From NCBI GenBank assembly GCA_947470805.1, contig CANIVU010000059.1:1-50216 (forward strand): DNA of 50,216 bases. Direction: 5' to 3'. The notes under the pieces are model-generated. The model ran no database searches and had not been told where the DNA came from. It saw nothing but the letters and a program-made list of their open reading frames with translations. This document shows positions 15,559 through 23,937 of this stretch, one piece after another; position 1 is the stretch's first letter, and every line of letters begins with the position of its first letter. The translations under genes were made by a program, and so were the position numbers. Origin of the DNA: Acidobacteriota bacterium (GTDB lineage Bacteria; Acidobacteriota; Terriglobia; Bryobacterales; Bryobacteraceae).

Positions 15559-16590
15559 CTAACCCTTCCCCGTCAGCCTTAAAATAAACTGCTCCATAAT
15601 TACCCGGTCATCCGGCCGCGTATCCCGTAACCCCTTATCCGCCTGGAAAATCAATTTAATCGCCGCCCGCATCTGCGCCGGCTGAAACGCCGAAGCCGTC
15701 TGCTGAATCTGCTCCGCCCGCGCCCGCCACATCGGCACGCCCTGCTTTGAAAAATGCCCTTGAATCGCCTGGGCATTCATCAATTTCGCCTCCTTCGCCG
15801 CCAGCGCAAACCGGAACTGCGTCGCCAAAAACGCCAGCGCCAACGGCAAATACTCCCCATCCCGCACCAACGTGTCCAGCACCTCCAACGACCCCTTTCG
15901 ATCCCGCCGCCCCAGCGCCGCCACCAACGCAAAAATCGTCGATTCCCGCGCATCCGGCACCAACTGCTGCACATGCTGCAACGTCGCCGACGTCGTCAAC
16001 AGCCGCAACTTTTCCAACTCATTCGACAACCGCGTCGCGTTCGATCCCGTCGCCTCAATCAGCAAATCCAACGCGTCACTCGAAATCGTCATCCCCAACT
16101 GCTTCGCCAGCCGTTGCGCCAAACTCCGCGCCTCCAACGGCCCCGGATGCGGAAACTCCACCACCGCTTTCACCGGCGCGTAATACTTCCTCACCCGCTC
16201 CAACTTGGCCTTCTCATCCCCGTCAAAGTCGTACCGCGAACACTGCAAAACCAGCGTCACCCCCGGCGGCGGGTCCTTCAAAAACCGCACCAATCCCTCC
16301 GGCGGCTCGGTTGCGTCCCCGCGCGGCAACGCCCCCTCCGCCCCCGTCACCCACAGCAAACGCGTGCTCGCAAACAGCGACATCGAACACGCATCGTCCA
16401 GCACGTCCGTCAGCGAAACCTCGTCCAAATCCAGCCGCGTATACCCCTGCTCCCGGTCTTCTTCGGGCAAGGCTTTCTCAATCAAAACCTTCCGGCACTC
16501 ATCCCGCCGCCACGCATCCGGCCCCAGAAACAGGTACGCCGGCGCCACCTTCCCCGCCTTCAATTGCGACAGCAAATCCTCCGGCGTCAC
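15559..16590 (-). CDS. holA: DNA polymerase III subunit delta
   Basis: A 343-residue clamp-loader subunit that opens the beta sliding clamp in the DnaX complex. The N-terminal AAA-like fold is recognisable: MTPEDLLSQLKAGKVAPAYLFLGPDAWRRDECRKVL, with the usual loss of Walker function. SMSLFASTRLLWVTG (about 69-83) is the clamp-interaction region, and the three-helix C-terminal domain contains LALAFLATQFRFALAAKEA. The length is typical. It ends the minus-strand operon psd-pssA-(ASADH-like)-lptE-holA, starting 3 bases after lptE; lptE-holA adjacency is common in bacteria and supports both calls. Confidence 0.93.
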   Translation of the reverse strand: MTPEDLLSQLKAGKVAPAYLFLGPDAWRRDECRKVLIEKALPEEDREQGYTRLDLDEVSLTDVLDDACSMSLFASTRLLWVTGAEGALPRGDATEPPEGLVRFLKDPPPGVTLVLQCSRYDFDGDEKAKLERVRKYYAPVKAVVEFPHPGPLEARSLAQRLAKQLGMTISSDALDLLIEATGSNATRLSNELEKLRLLTTSATLQHVQQLVPDARESTIFALVAALGRRDRKGSLEVLDTLVRDGEYLPLALAFLATQFRFALAAKEAKLMNAQAIQGHFSKQGVPMWRARAEQIQQTASAFQPAQMRAAIKLIFQADKGLRDTRPDDRVIMEQFILRLTGKG

Positions 16591-16593
16591 GGC

Positions 16594-17106
16594 CTAAAAC
16601 GCCTCCAAAATCGAACTCAACACCGTCCGCGCCACATCCCGGCTCAACCGCTCCAACGACTGGTCCAGCTCCTCAAAATACTGCTCCTGGTCCACCGAAA
16701 CCTCGTACCGCTCGCGGAAATCAAAGCTCGGCCGGTTATACAGCACCTTCCCCGTCGCCCTCTCGGTCAAACTCAGCTGCATCGTCGCCTGAATCTGCAC
16801 ACCCGCCGCGCGCCCCGTCGCCGGATCGAAAATCGTCGGATACGAAGCAAACGTCAAAATCGTGCCCTTCAAAACCGCATCGGCCTGCGTCGGATCCGTA
16901 ATGATTTGATACTTCGTCCGCGCAATAAACTCCCGCGTTATCGCCCCCGCCAGCCGGTCGGCAAACTTATACCGCACCGTCAAATTCGTGAACGCCGGAA
17001 TCGCAATCGTCTGAATCGTCTTCGGCAGCAAATCCGACTTCCCGCCCACGTGATACCCGCAGCCGGCCAGCATCGAACTCAGCCCCAACAATCCCCGCCG
17101 TGTCAT
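16594..17106 (-). CDS. lptE: LPS-assembly lipoprotein LptE
   Basis: A 170-residue outer-membrane lipoprotein that plugs the LptD barrel and helps deliver lipopolysaccharide to the cell surface. The lipobox LAGC (residues 13-16) puts the lipidated residue at Cys16, followed by GYHVGG as in many LptE proteins. The core has IQTIAIPAFTNLTVRYKFADRLAGAITREFI and DAVLKGTILTF, the LptE beta-alpha pattern. It overlaps the upstream gene by 4 bases (17103-17106) and precedes holA. Its presence implies a diderm cell with Lpt-dependent lipopolysaccharide transport. Confidence 0.9.
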   Translation of the reverse strand: MTRRGLLGLSSMLAGCGYHVGGKSDLLPKTIQTIAIPAFTNLTVRYKFADRLAGAITREFIARTKYQIITDPTQADAVLKGTILTFASYPTIFDPATGRAAGVQIQATMQLSLTERATGKVLYNRPSFDFRERYEVSVDQEQYFEELDQSLERLSRDVARTVLSSILEAF

Positions 17107-18086
17107 ACCAGTTCGCGCAAGACCTCAATCGTAAGGTCCGCCTGCAGCCGGAAATTATCCGCCGCCAGCCAGAACCACGCCCCCGTCGGCGAATTCCGGT
17201 CCGCCTCAATCGCCCCGACAGCATAGCCCGATTGCCCCGCCGCTCCCGTGTTCGTCGGCGGGTCCAACGACTCGTCCCGCACGTCCACGCCCTCTTCCTT
17301 CAACTTCGCCACAATCGCCTTCAAATTCGGCCGCTTCGCAAACTCCACCCACACGCTCGCCGCATACCCGTGGAACGTCGGCGCATGCACCAGCCGCACG
17401 CTCGGCACCGGCAGCCCGGCCCCGTGCAGCTTAGCCAGCGCCTGCAACTCGCGCCCAATCCGCGCCTCCCGCTCCGGCAAACTGATCTTCGAATCCTCGC
17501 CCGTCCGCGGCAGCAAATTAAAGCTCAACTGCGCGTCAAAATGCTCCTTCGGCAAAGGCTTGAAGGAAAGCAACGCCACCGTCTGCTTCTGCAATTCATC
17601 AATCGCCTGCCGCCCGCTCTGGCTCGCCGGTTCAAACAGCGTCACCACCGCCCGCGCCACCGCCGCCTGCGCATGCAGATCGTTCAGAAAACTTGCCAGC
17701 AGCCACGTCCCCGCCTGCGGAATCAAATGAATCGGCGCCTCCACCGGCGTCGCTTCAAACGCCGGCGCCCGCAATACCGCCCCGGCTTCTTTCTCCAATG
17801 CGCCCGTCAAATCCACCAACGGCGTCGCCGCGTCCGCCTGCTGAATCCGCGCCCACGCCTCCATCGCGAAGTTCGACGCCACAATCGCCGTCGCCTCTTC
17901 AATCATCGTCTCGTCGACCGCCGCGACAACTTCAATCTCGTCCTCGGTCGCCGCAAACACCGCCGCCGCGTCCTTCTCCAGCGTGGCCGACTGCAACCGC
18001 GGCCCCACATCCCCCACCGTATACCGGTCGCGAACCTCGCGGCCGAGCAGTGTATCGGCTCCAATCAATAAAACTGATTTAGCCAA
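17103..18086 (-). CDS. Aspartate-semialdehyde-dehydrogenase-like protein lacking the catalytic cysteine
   Basis: A 327-residue protein with the ASADH/USG-1 layout: an N-terminal NAD(P)-type Rossmann start (SVLLIGADTLLGREV), a dimerisation and substrate domain with VVTLFEPASQSGRQAIDEL (matching the QAVSGAGR region of ASADH), and HAPTFHGYAASVWVEF. The nucleophile motif (usually N-C-S/T near residue 130) is replaced by the stretch IHLIPQAGTWLLASFL with no Cys. It is therefore probably not an active dehydrogenase and is most like USG-1-type homologues. It overlaps pssA by 8 bases and lptE by 4, so it is co-translated with envelope genes. Its function is unknown. Confidence 0.7.
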   Translation of the reverse strand: MAKSVLLIGADTLLGREVRDRYTVGDVGPRLQSATLEKDAAAVFAATEDEIEVVAAVDETMIEEATAIVASNFAMEAWARIQQADAATPLVDLTGALEKEAGAVLRAPAFEATPVEAPIHLIPQAGTWLLASFLNDLHAQAAVARAVVTLFEPASQSGRQAIDELQKQTVALLSFKPLPKEHFDAQLSFNLLPRTGEDSKISLPEREARIGRELQALAKLHGAGLPVPSVRLVHAPTFHGYAASVWVEFAKRPNLKAIVAKLKEEGVDVRDESLDPPTNTGAAGQSGYAVGAIEADRNSPTGAWFWLAADNFRLQADLTIEVLRELV

Positions 18087-18975
18087 CTTGTGTCTCCGGT
18101 CTCTGCGCGGGCGATGACGATTTCCGGCGGATCAATCCGCCGATACGAACCAAAATGCCGCTGGCCACATACGTCGTGCCCAGCGCCAGCAGCGCCGGCT
18201 GCGAAAAGTTAAACAGCAAATAAATGAACGAGCCCAGCGTGATCACGCTCTTGAACGATCGTGGGCTCAGCAAATTGAAATCTTTGAAACTCCGGTACCG
18301 CCACGTGCAAACCATCAGGAATGCCAACAGCCCGATCAGCGCCATCCACGCCACCGCGAAATACCAAACCCGCAACGGCTGCGAATCCAGCGCGTAAACC
18401 ACCGCCGCCACCATCCCCGCCGCCGCCGGAATCGGCAGCCCCACAAAGTACTTCCGGTCCGGCCGCCCCGGGTTCTTCGGAATCGGATTCTCCGATATGT
18501 TGAAGCGCGCCAGCCGCGACGCCCCGCACAGCAAAAACAAAAACGTAATGAAATACGTGCCCCGCTGCAGCTGCACCCGCATCGCCGGATCGATGATCGA
18601 CCAGTCCACAAACTGCACGCCCCACGCAAACGCCAGCACGCCCGGCGCAATGCCAAAGCTGATCACATCCGCCAGCGAATCCAACTCCCGCCCGAAGTCC
18701 GAAACCGTATTAGTCATCCGCGCAATGCGCCCGTCCAGCCCGTCCACAAACACCGAAATGCCAATATAAATCGCCGCCAGTTCGAAATGCTTCCACGCAT
18801 CCGCCACCTGCAGCGTAAAATCCATCGACCCCCGGAACGTCTCCATAATCGCCAGAAATCCCAACAACAGATTCCCCGCCGTAAACAGCGTCGGCAAAGC
18901 GTAAGCCGCCCGCCGCGGACGGCGATCCGGTGACTTCGGGTCTATCAGGCTCTCGGCGAAATTGAATCGCGACAT
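18079..18975 (-). CDS. pssA: CDP-diacylglycerol-serine O-phosphatidyltransferase
   Basis: A 298-residue integral membrane enzyme that makes phosphatidylserine from CDP-diacylglycerol and serine. The CDP-alcohol phosphotransferase motif is complete: Asp78, Asp81, Ala-Arg at 85-86, Gly95, Asp99 and Asp103 in the stretch from VFVDGLDGRIAR to ELDSLADV. Multiple hydrophobic helices follow. It starts 3 bases after the decarboxylase gene, so the two steps of phosphatidylethanolamine synthesis are encoded together. The length and the extra C-terminal helices fit the Bacillus/PssA type II group. Confidence 0.93.
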   Translation of the reverse strand: MSRFNFAESLIDPKSPDRRPRRAAYALPTLFTAGNLLLGFLAIMETFRGSMDFTLQVADAWKHFELAAIYIGISVFVDGLDGRIARMTNTVSDFGRELDSLADVISFGIAPGVLAFAWGVQFVDWSIIDPAMRVQLQRGTYFITFLFLLCGASRLARFNISENPIPKNPGRPDRKYFVGLPIPAAAGMVAAVVYALDSQPLRVWYFAVAWMALIGLLAFLMVCTWRYRSFKDFNLLSPRSFKSVITLGSFIYLLFNFSQPALLALGTTYVASGILVRIGGLIRRKSSSPAQRPETQVG

Positions 18976-18978
18976 GGG

Positions 18979-19575
18979 CTACTTTCTCCGCGCAATCACG
19001 CCGGAACCGGCCGAAACGCGCTCCCCTTCTTTCACTTGCACCGTCCACTCAGGCCCCAGGAACATATCCACCCGCGACCCGAACTTGATGTACCCAACCC
19101 GCTCGCCGGCCTCAACAACATCCCCGGCCTTCTTGTAGCAAATGATCCGCCGCGCAATCAGCCCGGCGATCTGCGAAAACACAATCTTCGTCCCGTTGCC
19201 CTCAACGGTAATGAAATTCTGCTCGTTGTCCGTCGTCGCTTCCGGCTTGCTCGCCACCAGAAACTTCCCCGTCTTATATTCCACTTTCGTGATCTTCCCC
19301 GCAATCGGAGACCGGTTCACGTGCACGTCAAAGACGTTCAAAAATATACTCACACGCGTCTTCTCACCCTCAGGCTTAATCGCGACAACAACCCCATCGG
19401 CCGGCGAAACCGCCACCGGCCCCGGCGGAATCGCCCGGTCCGGATCGCGAAAGAACCAAAGACAGAAAACAGCCAGAATCACAAAAGGAATGCTGAATGC
19501 CGGTTTCGTAAGGTAGCCGGTAAGGGCTCCGCCCGCCAGAAGGCCGAGCGCGTAGTAGATGCCGTCGATGACCAT
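18979..19575 (-). CDS. psd: Phosphatidylserine decarboxylase (short type)
   Basis: A 198-residue membrane-anchored enzyme that decarboxylates phosphatidylserine to phosphatidylethanolamine. N-terminal hydrophobic segments (about 4-40) precede FFRDPDR, VSPADG (57-61) and FDVHVNRSPIAG (His85). The self-cleavage site that creates the pyruvoyl cofactor is Gly166-Ser167 in IKFGSRVD. The short length and G-S-R context match the PSD-like proenzymes of many non-enteric bacteria. It is first in the minus-strand operon and divergent from the M28 peptidase gene with 43 bases between. Confidence 0.93.
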   Translation of the reverse strand: MVIDGIYYALGLLAGGALTGYLTKPAFSIPFVILAVFCLWFFRDPDRAIPPGPVAVSPADGVVVAIKPEGEKTRVSIFLNVFDVHVNRSPIAGKITKVEYKTGKFLVASKPEATTDNEQNFITVEGNGTKIVFSQIAGLIARRIICYKKAGDVVEAGERVGYIKFGSRVDMFLGPEWTVQVKEGERVSAGSGVIARRK

Positions 19576-19618
19576 GTTTGAGATCGTTGCCTAAAGAGTT
19601 ATTCTCTCAGAAACGGTC

Positions 19619-20959
19619 ATGAGGCTCACAATTGCTTTTCTCGCCCTCGGAGTCGCCTACGCGCAGGCTCCCATGAAGGCCCTGAATCCGAAGGTCCAGA
19701 AGGTTGTCGACGAGGTTTCCCCTGACCGCGTCGCCGCGCTCATGCAGCGCCTCGAAGGCTTCGGCACGCGCAATCTCTTCTCTTCCCAAACCGATCCCAA
19801 ACGCGGCATCGGCGCGGCCGCCCGCTGGATCCGCGACGAAATGGCCTCCTACAGCCCCCGTCTCCAGGTCCGCCTCGATGAACACGACGTCAAAAAGGCG
19901 GCCCGCGTTTTCCGCGACGTCCACCTCATGAACGTCGTCGCCGTCCTCCCCGGCACCACGCAGAAGGACCGCTACGTCCTCATCACCGGCCACTACGATT
20001 CCCTCAACATCATCCGGAAGAAGGAAGGCGAAATCGAAAAAATGGACCAGGAGGGCACCGTCGCCGCCGACGCTCCCGGCGTCTCCGACGATGGCTCCGG
20101 CACCGCCGCCGTCATGGAACTCGCCCGCGTCCTAAGCCAGCACGAGTTCGAAAAGACGCTGGTCTTCGTCGCCTTCGCCGGCGAAGAGTATGGCCTCGTC
20201 GGGTCCAACCTCTATGCCAAGCGCTCCGCCGCCGACAAGCAAATCATCGACGCCGTCCTCAACAACGACATCATCGGCAACGACCTCGCCGGCAACGGCC
20301 GCACCGCCAACTCCGCCGTCCGCCTCTTCAGCGAAGACCCAATCGATTCCCCCTCCCGCACCCTCGCCCGCTACGTCAAGGAAATCGGCGAACGCTACGT
20401 TCCCTCCATGAAGGTCAACCTCGTCTTCCGTGCCGATCGCTTCGCCCGCGGTGGCGACCACACCCCCTTCGATCGCCTCGGCTTCCCCGCCGTCCGCTTC
20501 ACCACGACGGCCGAGTTTTACGCCAACCAGCACTCGGCGTCCGACACCTTCGCCAACGCCTCCCCCAAATACACGGCATCCGTCGCCAAGCTCAACGCCG
20601 CCGTCGCCGCGTCTCTCGCTCTCGCGCCACCCGCCCCCGACATCTCCACCAAAACCAAGTCCATCACCAGCGGCCTCGAAACCACCGGGCCCAACCTCGC
20701 CCGCGGCAAGTCCGGCTACGACGCCCTCCTCAAATGGAAGGAGCAAGGCGACGTCACCGACCTCGCCGGCTTCTCCGTCGTCTGGCGCGACTCCGTCTCC
20801 CCCTACTGGGAAAAGGAGTTCTGGGTCGGCCCCGGCAAGGAATTCCGCCTGACAGATGTATCGATCGACGATATAGTGCTAGGCGTGAAGGCTGTCGACA
20901 AAGAAGGCAACGAAAGCCCCGTCAGCGTCTATCGCATCGTCCCCCGGTTGATACCCTAA
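19619..20959 (+). CDS. Secreted M28-family zinc aminopeptidase
   Basis: A 446-residue exported peptidase. The signal peptide is MRLTIAFLALGVAYA. The co-catalytic two-zinc site is complete: His125 (ITGHYDS), Asp157 (GVSDDGSG), Glu189-Glu190 (FAGEEYGL), Asp217 (NNDIIGND) and His305 (YANQHSASDTF). An insertion (IIRKKEGEIEKMDQEGTVAADA) follows the first zinc ligand. After the peptidase domain, about 110 residues form an extra beta-rich tail (LAGFSVVWRDSVSPYWEKEFWVG...VDKEGNESPV) resembling a fibronectin-III-like module. It probably trims peptides in the periplasm or outside the cell. The next gene begins 8 bases downstream. Confidence 0.9.
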   Translation: MRLTIAFLALGVAYAQAPMKALNPKVQKVVDEVSPDRVAALMQRLEGFGTRNLFSSQTDPKRGIGAAARWIRDEMASYSPRLQVRLDEHDVKKAARVFRDVHLMNVVAVLPGTTQKDRYVLITGHYDSLNIIRKKEGEIEKMDQEGTVAADAPGVSDDGSGTAAVMELARVLSQHEFEKTLVFVAFAGEEYGLVGSNLYAKRSAADKQIIDAVLNNDIIGNDLAGNGRTANSAVRLFSEDPIDSPSRTLARYVKEIGERYVPSMKVNLVFRADRFARGGDHTPFDRLGFPAVRFTTTAEFYANQHSASDTFANASPKYTASVAKLNAAVAASLALAPPAPDISTKTKSITSGLETTGPNLARGKSGYDALLKWKEQGDVTDLAGFSVVWRDSVSPYWEKEFWVGPGKEFRLTDVSIDDIVLGVKAVDKEGNESPVSVYRIVPRLIP

Positions 20960-20966
20960 AGGGTAA

Positions 20967-21473
20967 ATGGCGACACGCAGAACGTTCCTCCAACTGGCCA
21001 CCGCCTGGTGGTCCGCCGCGGCCCTGGAAGCGCAACAACAACAACCAGCAACATTCCTCAACCCCACGGAACTGGAAACCCTCCGCCGCTTGACGAACAT
21101 CCTCGTCCCCGCCGACGAGCGTAGCGGCGGCGCCAACGCCGCCAAAGTCGAACTCTACATCGATAGCGTGTTAGCCCACGCCAACCCAGCCCTGCAAAAA
21201 ACCTGGCGCGCCGGCATCAAACGTTTCGAAAAGGCCGACGAACCCAAGCTCCAGAAAATCGCCGCCAACGAATTCACCCCCCGCACGCCAGACGAAAAGT
21301 TCTTCGTGCTGCTGAAAGACGCCACCGTAGAAGGCTTCTACACCTCGCAGGAAGGCATCCTCAAGGAGCTCGGCTACCGCGGCTACACCCACCTCCGCGA
21401 ATTCCCCGCCGCCGACATGTCGCTCGTCAAAGTGCCACCGGGCTACCACGCCCGCCTCCGGGAGCGCAGCTAA
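20967..21473 (+). CDS. Gluconate 2-dehydrogenase subunit 3 family protein
   Basis: A 168-residue exported protein. The N-terminus MATRRTFLQLATAWW is a twin-arginine signal. The rest (FLNPTELETLRRLTNILVPADERSGGANAAKVELYID...) is the subunit-3 domain, which chaperones or co-exports a GMC flavoprotein partner lacking its own signal. It is followed after 1 base by the GMC oxidoreductase gene, the arrangement expected for such a pair. No cofactor site is expected in this subunit. Confidence 0.88.
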   Translation: MATRRTFLQLATAWWSAAALEAQQQQPATFLNPTELETLRRLTNILVPADERSGGANAAKVELYIDSVLAHANPALQKTWRAGIKRFEKADEPKLQKIAANEFTPRTPDEKFFVLLKDATVEGFYTSQEGILKELGYRGYTHLREFPAADMSLVKVPPGYHARLRERS

Positions 21474-21474
21474 C

Positions 21475-23091
21475 ATGGCCACCCAATACGACGTCTGCAT
21501 CATCGGCTCCGGCGCCGCCGGCGGCATGACGGCCTACGTCCTCACCAAAGCTGGTCTCAACGTCGCCATGCTCGAAGCCGGCCCCCGCCGCAAACCGGAG
21601 GAGATGCCCGTCCACCGCGTCCGCCGCTGGAACCTCCCCCACCGCGGCCTCCGCGGCGATTACTTCCAGGAATACCTCGAACACACCGGTTTCCTCATCG
21701 ACGATAAGAAGGAACCATACGGCTGGGCCGGCAAGGATCCGTTCCAATTCGTCCGCGTCCGCGCCGTCGGCGGCAAAAGCCTCTTCTGGGCCGGCGTCAC
21801 CCCCCGCCTCGGCCCCGAGGAGTTCCAACCCCTGGACGACTACGACACCCGCTGGCCGCTCAAATATGAAGACGTCGCCCCCTGGTACGACCGCGTCGAA
21901 TCCCTCATCGGCGTCTCCAGCTCCGGCGAAGCCCTCGGTGCCTTCCCGCTAAACAACGGACTCCCACCGCTCAAACCCAAAGCCGCCGAACTCGAATTCG
22001 CCAAAGTCTGCGGCGGCATGTCCCGCGGCCTGAAGATGATCCCCGTGCCGAAGGCAATCCTCACCAAGGATCACAACGGCCGCCCCGCCTGCCACTACTG
22101 CGGCCCCTGCTGGCTCGGCTGTGACTCGGGTTCGAAGTTCGATTCCCTGCGCGTCTTCGTCGAAGCCGCGGAGAAAACCGGCCGCCTCACGCTGATCCCC
22201 AACGCCCGCGCCCGCAGCGTGGAAGTAAAGGAAGGCCGCGCCGCCAACGTGCATTACTACGACACCGTCGCCCGCTCCTACAAGGACATCCAAGCGAAGG
22301 TCTTCGTCCTCGCCGCCGGCGCCATCGAATCCGCCCACATTCTTCTAAACTCCAAAGTAGCCAACAGCTCAGGCCTCGTCGGCCGCTACTTATCCGAGCA
22401 CCTCTACGCCAGCATCGGCGGCCACCTGCCCCAACTCATGGGCCGCAATATCCGCAACGAAGACGGCAACGGCGCCCACTCGTTCATCCCCGACATGACG
22501 AAGAACTGGCGCGGCAAAAAGTTCATCCGCGGCTACCAGATCTTCCCCAACGGCGGCATGGGCGAAACCACCTTCGTCGGCAAGCAACTCCCCGGCTTCG
22601 GCCAGGACTGGAAGAAGACGATCCGCGAATATCACACTGCCGGCGTCAGCGTGCTGTTCCAAGGCGAGGTGCTCCCCTACAAAGACAACCGCATCGAAGT
22701 CGACGAAACGCTGAAAGACGACGCCGGCATCCCCGGGGTTCGTTTTCACTACGCCTGGCACGAAAACGAAGACGCCATGTTCCGCGACATGATGGGCGTC
22801 GGCGAAGAACTCCTAGTCCGCGCCGGAGCCGAATACCTGAAGCCCCGCAACCCCAAGCCCATGAGCTACGGCCACAGCATACACTACGTCGGCACCGCCC
22901 GCATGGGCACGGACCCGAAGACGTCCGTGGTCACCCCCTGGAACGTCACCCACGACGTGCCGAATCTGCTCATCAACGACGCCGCACCCTTCGTCACCGC
23001 CGGCAACCAGAACCCGACACTCACCATCCTCGCCCTCGCCATGCGCTCGAGCGAACGCCTCGCCGACCGCATGAAAAGGGGAGAAATCTAA
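21475..23091 (+). CDS. GMC-family FAD-dependent oxidoreductase
   Basis: A 538-residue flavoprotein oxidising an alcohol or sugar. The FAD Rossmann motif GSGAAGG is at residues 11-17, with MLEAGPRR as the ribose-binding acidic end of the second strand. A Cys-rich loop HYCGPCWLGC in the middle is typical of the gluconate/sorbose-dehydrogenase-like GMC branch. The C-terminal GMC domain has SIHYVGTARMG with the catalytic His and GNQNPTLTILALAMRSSE with the paired Asn. There is no signal peptide; it is likely exported folded with the Tat-bearing subunit encoded just upstream. The sugar substrate is not evident. Confidence 0.9.
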   Translation: MATQYDVCIIGSGAAGGMTAYVLTKAGLNVAMLEAGPRRKPEEMPVHRVRRWNLPHRGLRGDYFQEYLEHTGFLIDDKKEPYGWAGKDPFQFVRVRAVGGKSLFWAGVTPRLGPEEFQPLDDYDTRWPLKYEDVAPWYDRVESLIGVSSSGEALGAFPLNNGLPPLKPKAAELEFAKVCGGMSRGLKMIPVPKAILTKDHNGRPACHYCGPCWLGCDSGSKFDSLRVFVEAAEKTGRLTLIPNARARSVEVKEGRAANVHYYDTVARSYKDIQAKVFVLAAGAIESAHILLNSKVANSSGLVGRYLSEHLYASIGGHLPQLMGRNIRNEDGNGAHSFIPDMTKNWRGKKFIRGYQIFPNGGMGETTFVGKQLPGFGQDWKKTIREYHTAGVSVLFQGEVLPYKDNRIEVDETLKDDAGIPGVRFHYAWHENEDAMFRDMMGVGEELLVRAGAEYLKPRNPKPMSYGHSIHYVGTARMGTDPKTSVVTPWNVTHDVPNLLINDAAPFVTAGNQNPTLTILALAMRSSERLADRMKRGEI

Positions 23092-23094
23092 CCC

Positions 23095-23922
23095 ATGCGC
23101 CTCCTCCGCCCCTTCTGGCCCACCCTCAAATACTGGATGGAAGTCGAAGTCCACGTCTTCGGATTCTCCATCGCCGCCAACGTCCTGCTGAGCTTCTTCC
23201 CCTTCCTCCTCGTACTGGTCTGGTTCTGCCGCTCCATCGGCTGGGACACCGCCGAACAAGCCGTCTATTTCGCCATGAGCGACCTCTTCGGCAAGGAAGT
23301 CGAAACCCAAATCCGCAGCGGCATCAATTGGATCCCCAACCGCTTCTCCCACTTCAGCTACACGTCGCTGTTCCTCCTCCTCTTCACCGCCAACGGCATC
23401 TTCGAGCCCATGGAAGTCGCCCTCAACAAATGCTGGGGCGTCAAAAAACACCGCAGTTTCCTGATGAACCAACTCGTCAGCATGGGCCTCATCTTCGCCT
23501 GCGGATCGTTGGCCCTCCTGTCCATCATCCTCAGCGCCCTCAACTACGAATTCCTAAAAGGTGCCGACGCCACCATCGTCGGCAAAACCGCCACCTGGAC
23601 CAGCATCTTCTTCTTCAAAATGGCAGCCATGCCGGTCCTGATGTTGGCCCTGTTTCTCATCTATTGGATCCTCCCCAACACGAAAGTCCCCTGGCAGCGA
23701 GTCGTCCCCATCGCCATCGTAGTCGGCATCGTTCTCGAGGCCTTCAAGTACCTCATGAAGTGGATCTGGCCCACGTTCCTCCGCAAGCTCCAAATCGAAT
23801 ATGGCCCGTTCTATTGGGCCGTCATCATCGTGCTAGTCAGCTTCCTGGCGTCCATGATCGTCCTCGCAGGCGCCGAGTGGGCCTCCCGCGGCTCCGAAAG
23901 TCCCCTCGAACATGGGCAATAA
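23095..23922 (+). CDS. YihY/BrkB-family inner-membrane protein
   Basis: A 275-residue membrane protein with about six hydrophobic helices. The YihY pattern is visible: FSIAANVLLSFFPFLLVLVW in the first helix, GIFEPMEVALNKCWGV (about 107-122), then GALLSIILS-type and LYWILPNTKVPWQRVVPIAIVVG segments, ending with YGPFYWAVIIVLVSFLASMIVLAGAEW. The family is wrongly annotated as ribonuclease BN in old records; its true role is unknown. It follows the GMC gene by 3 bases and is likely in the same transcript. Confidence 0.88.
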   Translation: MRLLRPFWPTLKYWMEVEVHVFGFSIAANVLLSFFPFLLVLVWFCRSIGWDTAEQAVYFAMSDLFGKEVETQIRSGINWIPNRFSHFSYTSLFLLLFTANGIFEPMEVALNKCWGVKKHRSFLMNQLVSMGLIFACGSLALLSIILSALNYEFLKGADATIVGKTATWTSIFFFKMAAMPVLMLALFLIYWILPNTKVPWQRVVPIAIVVGIVLEAFKYLMKWIWPTFLRKLQIEYGPFYWAVIIVLVSFLASMIVLAGAEWASRGSESPLEHGQ

Positions 23923-23937
23923 TGGGGTGCGGACGCC

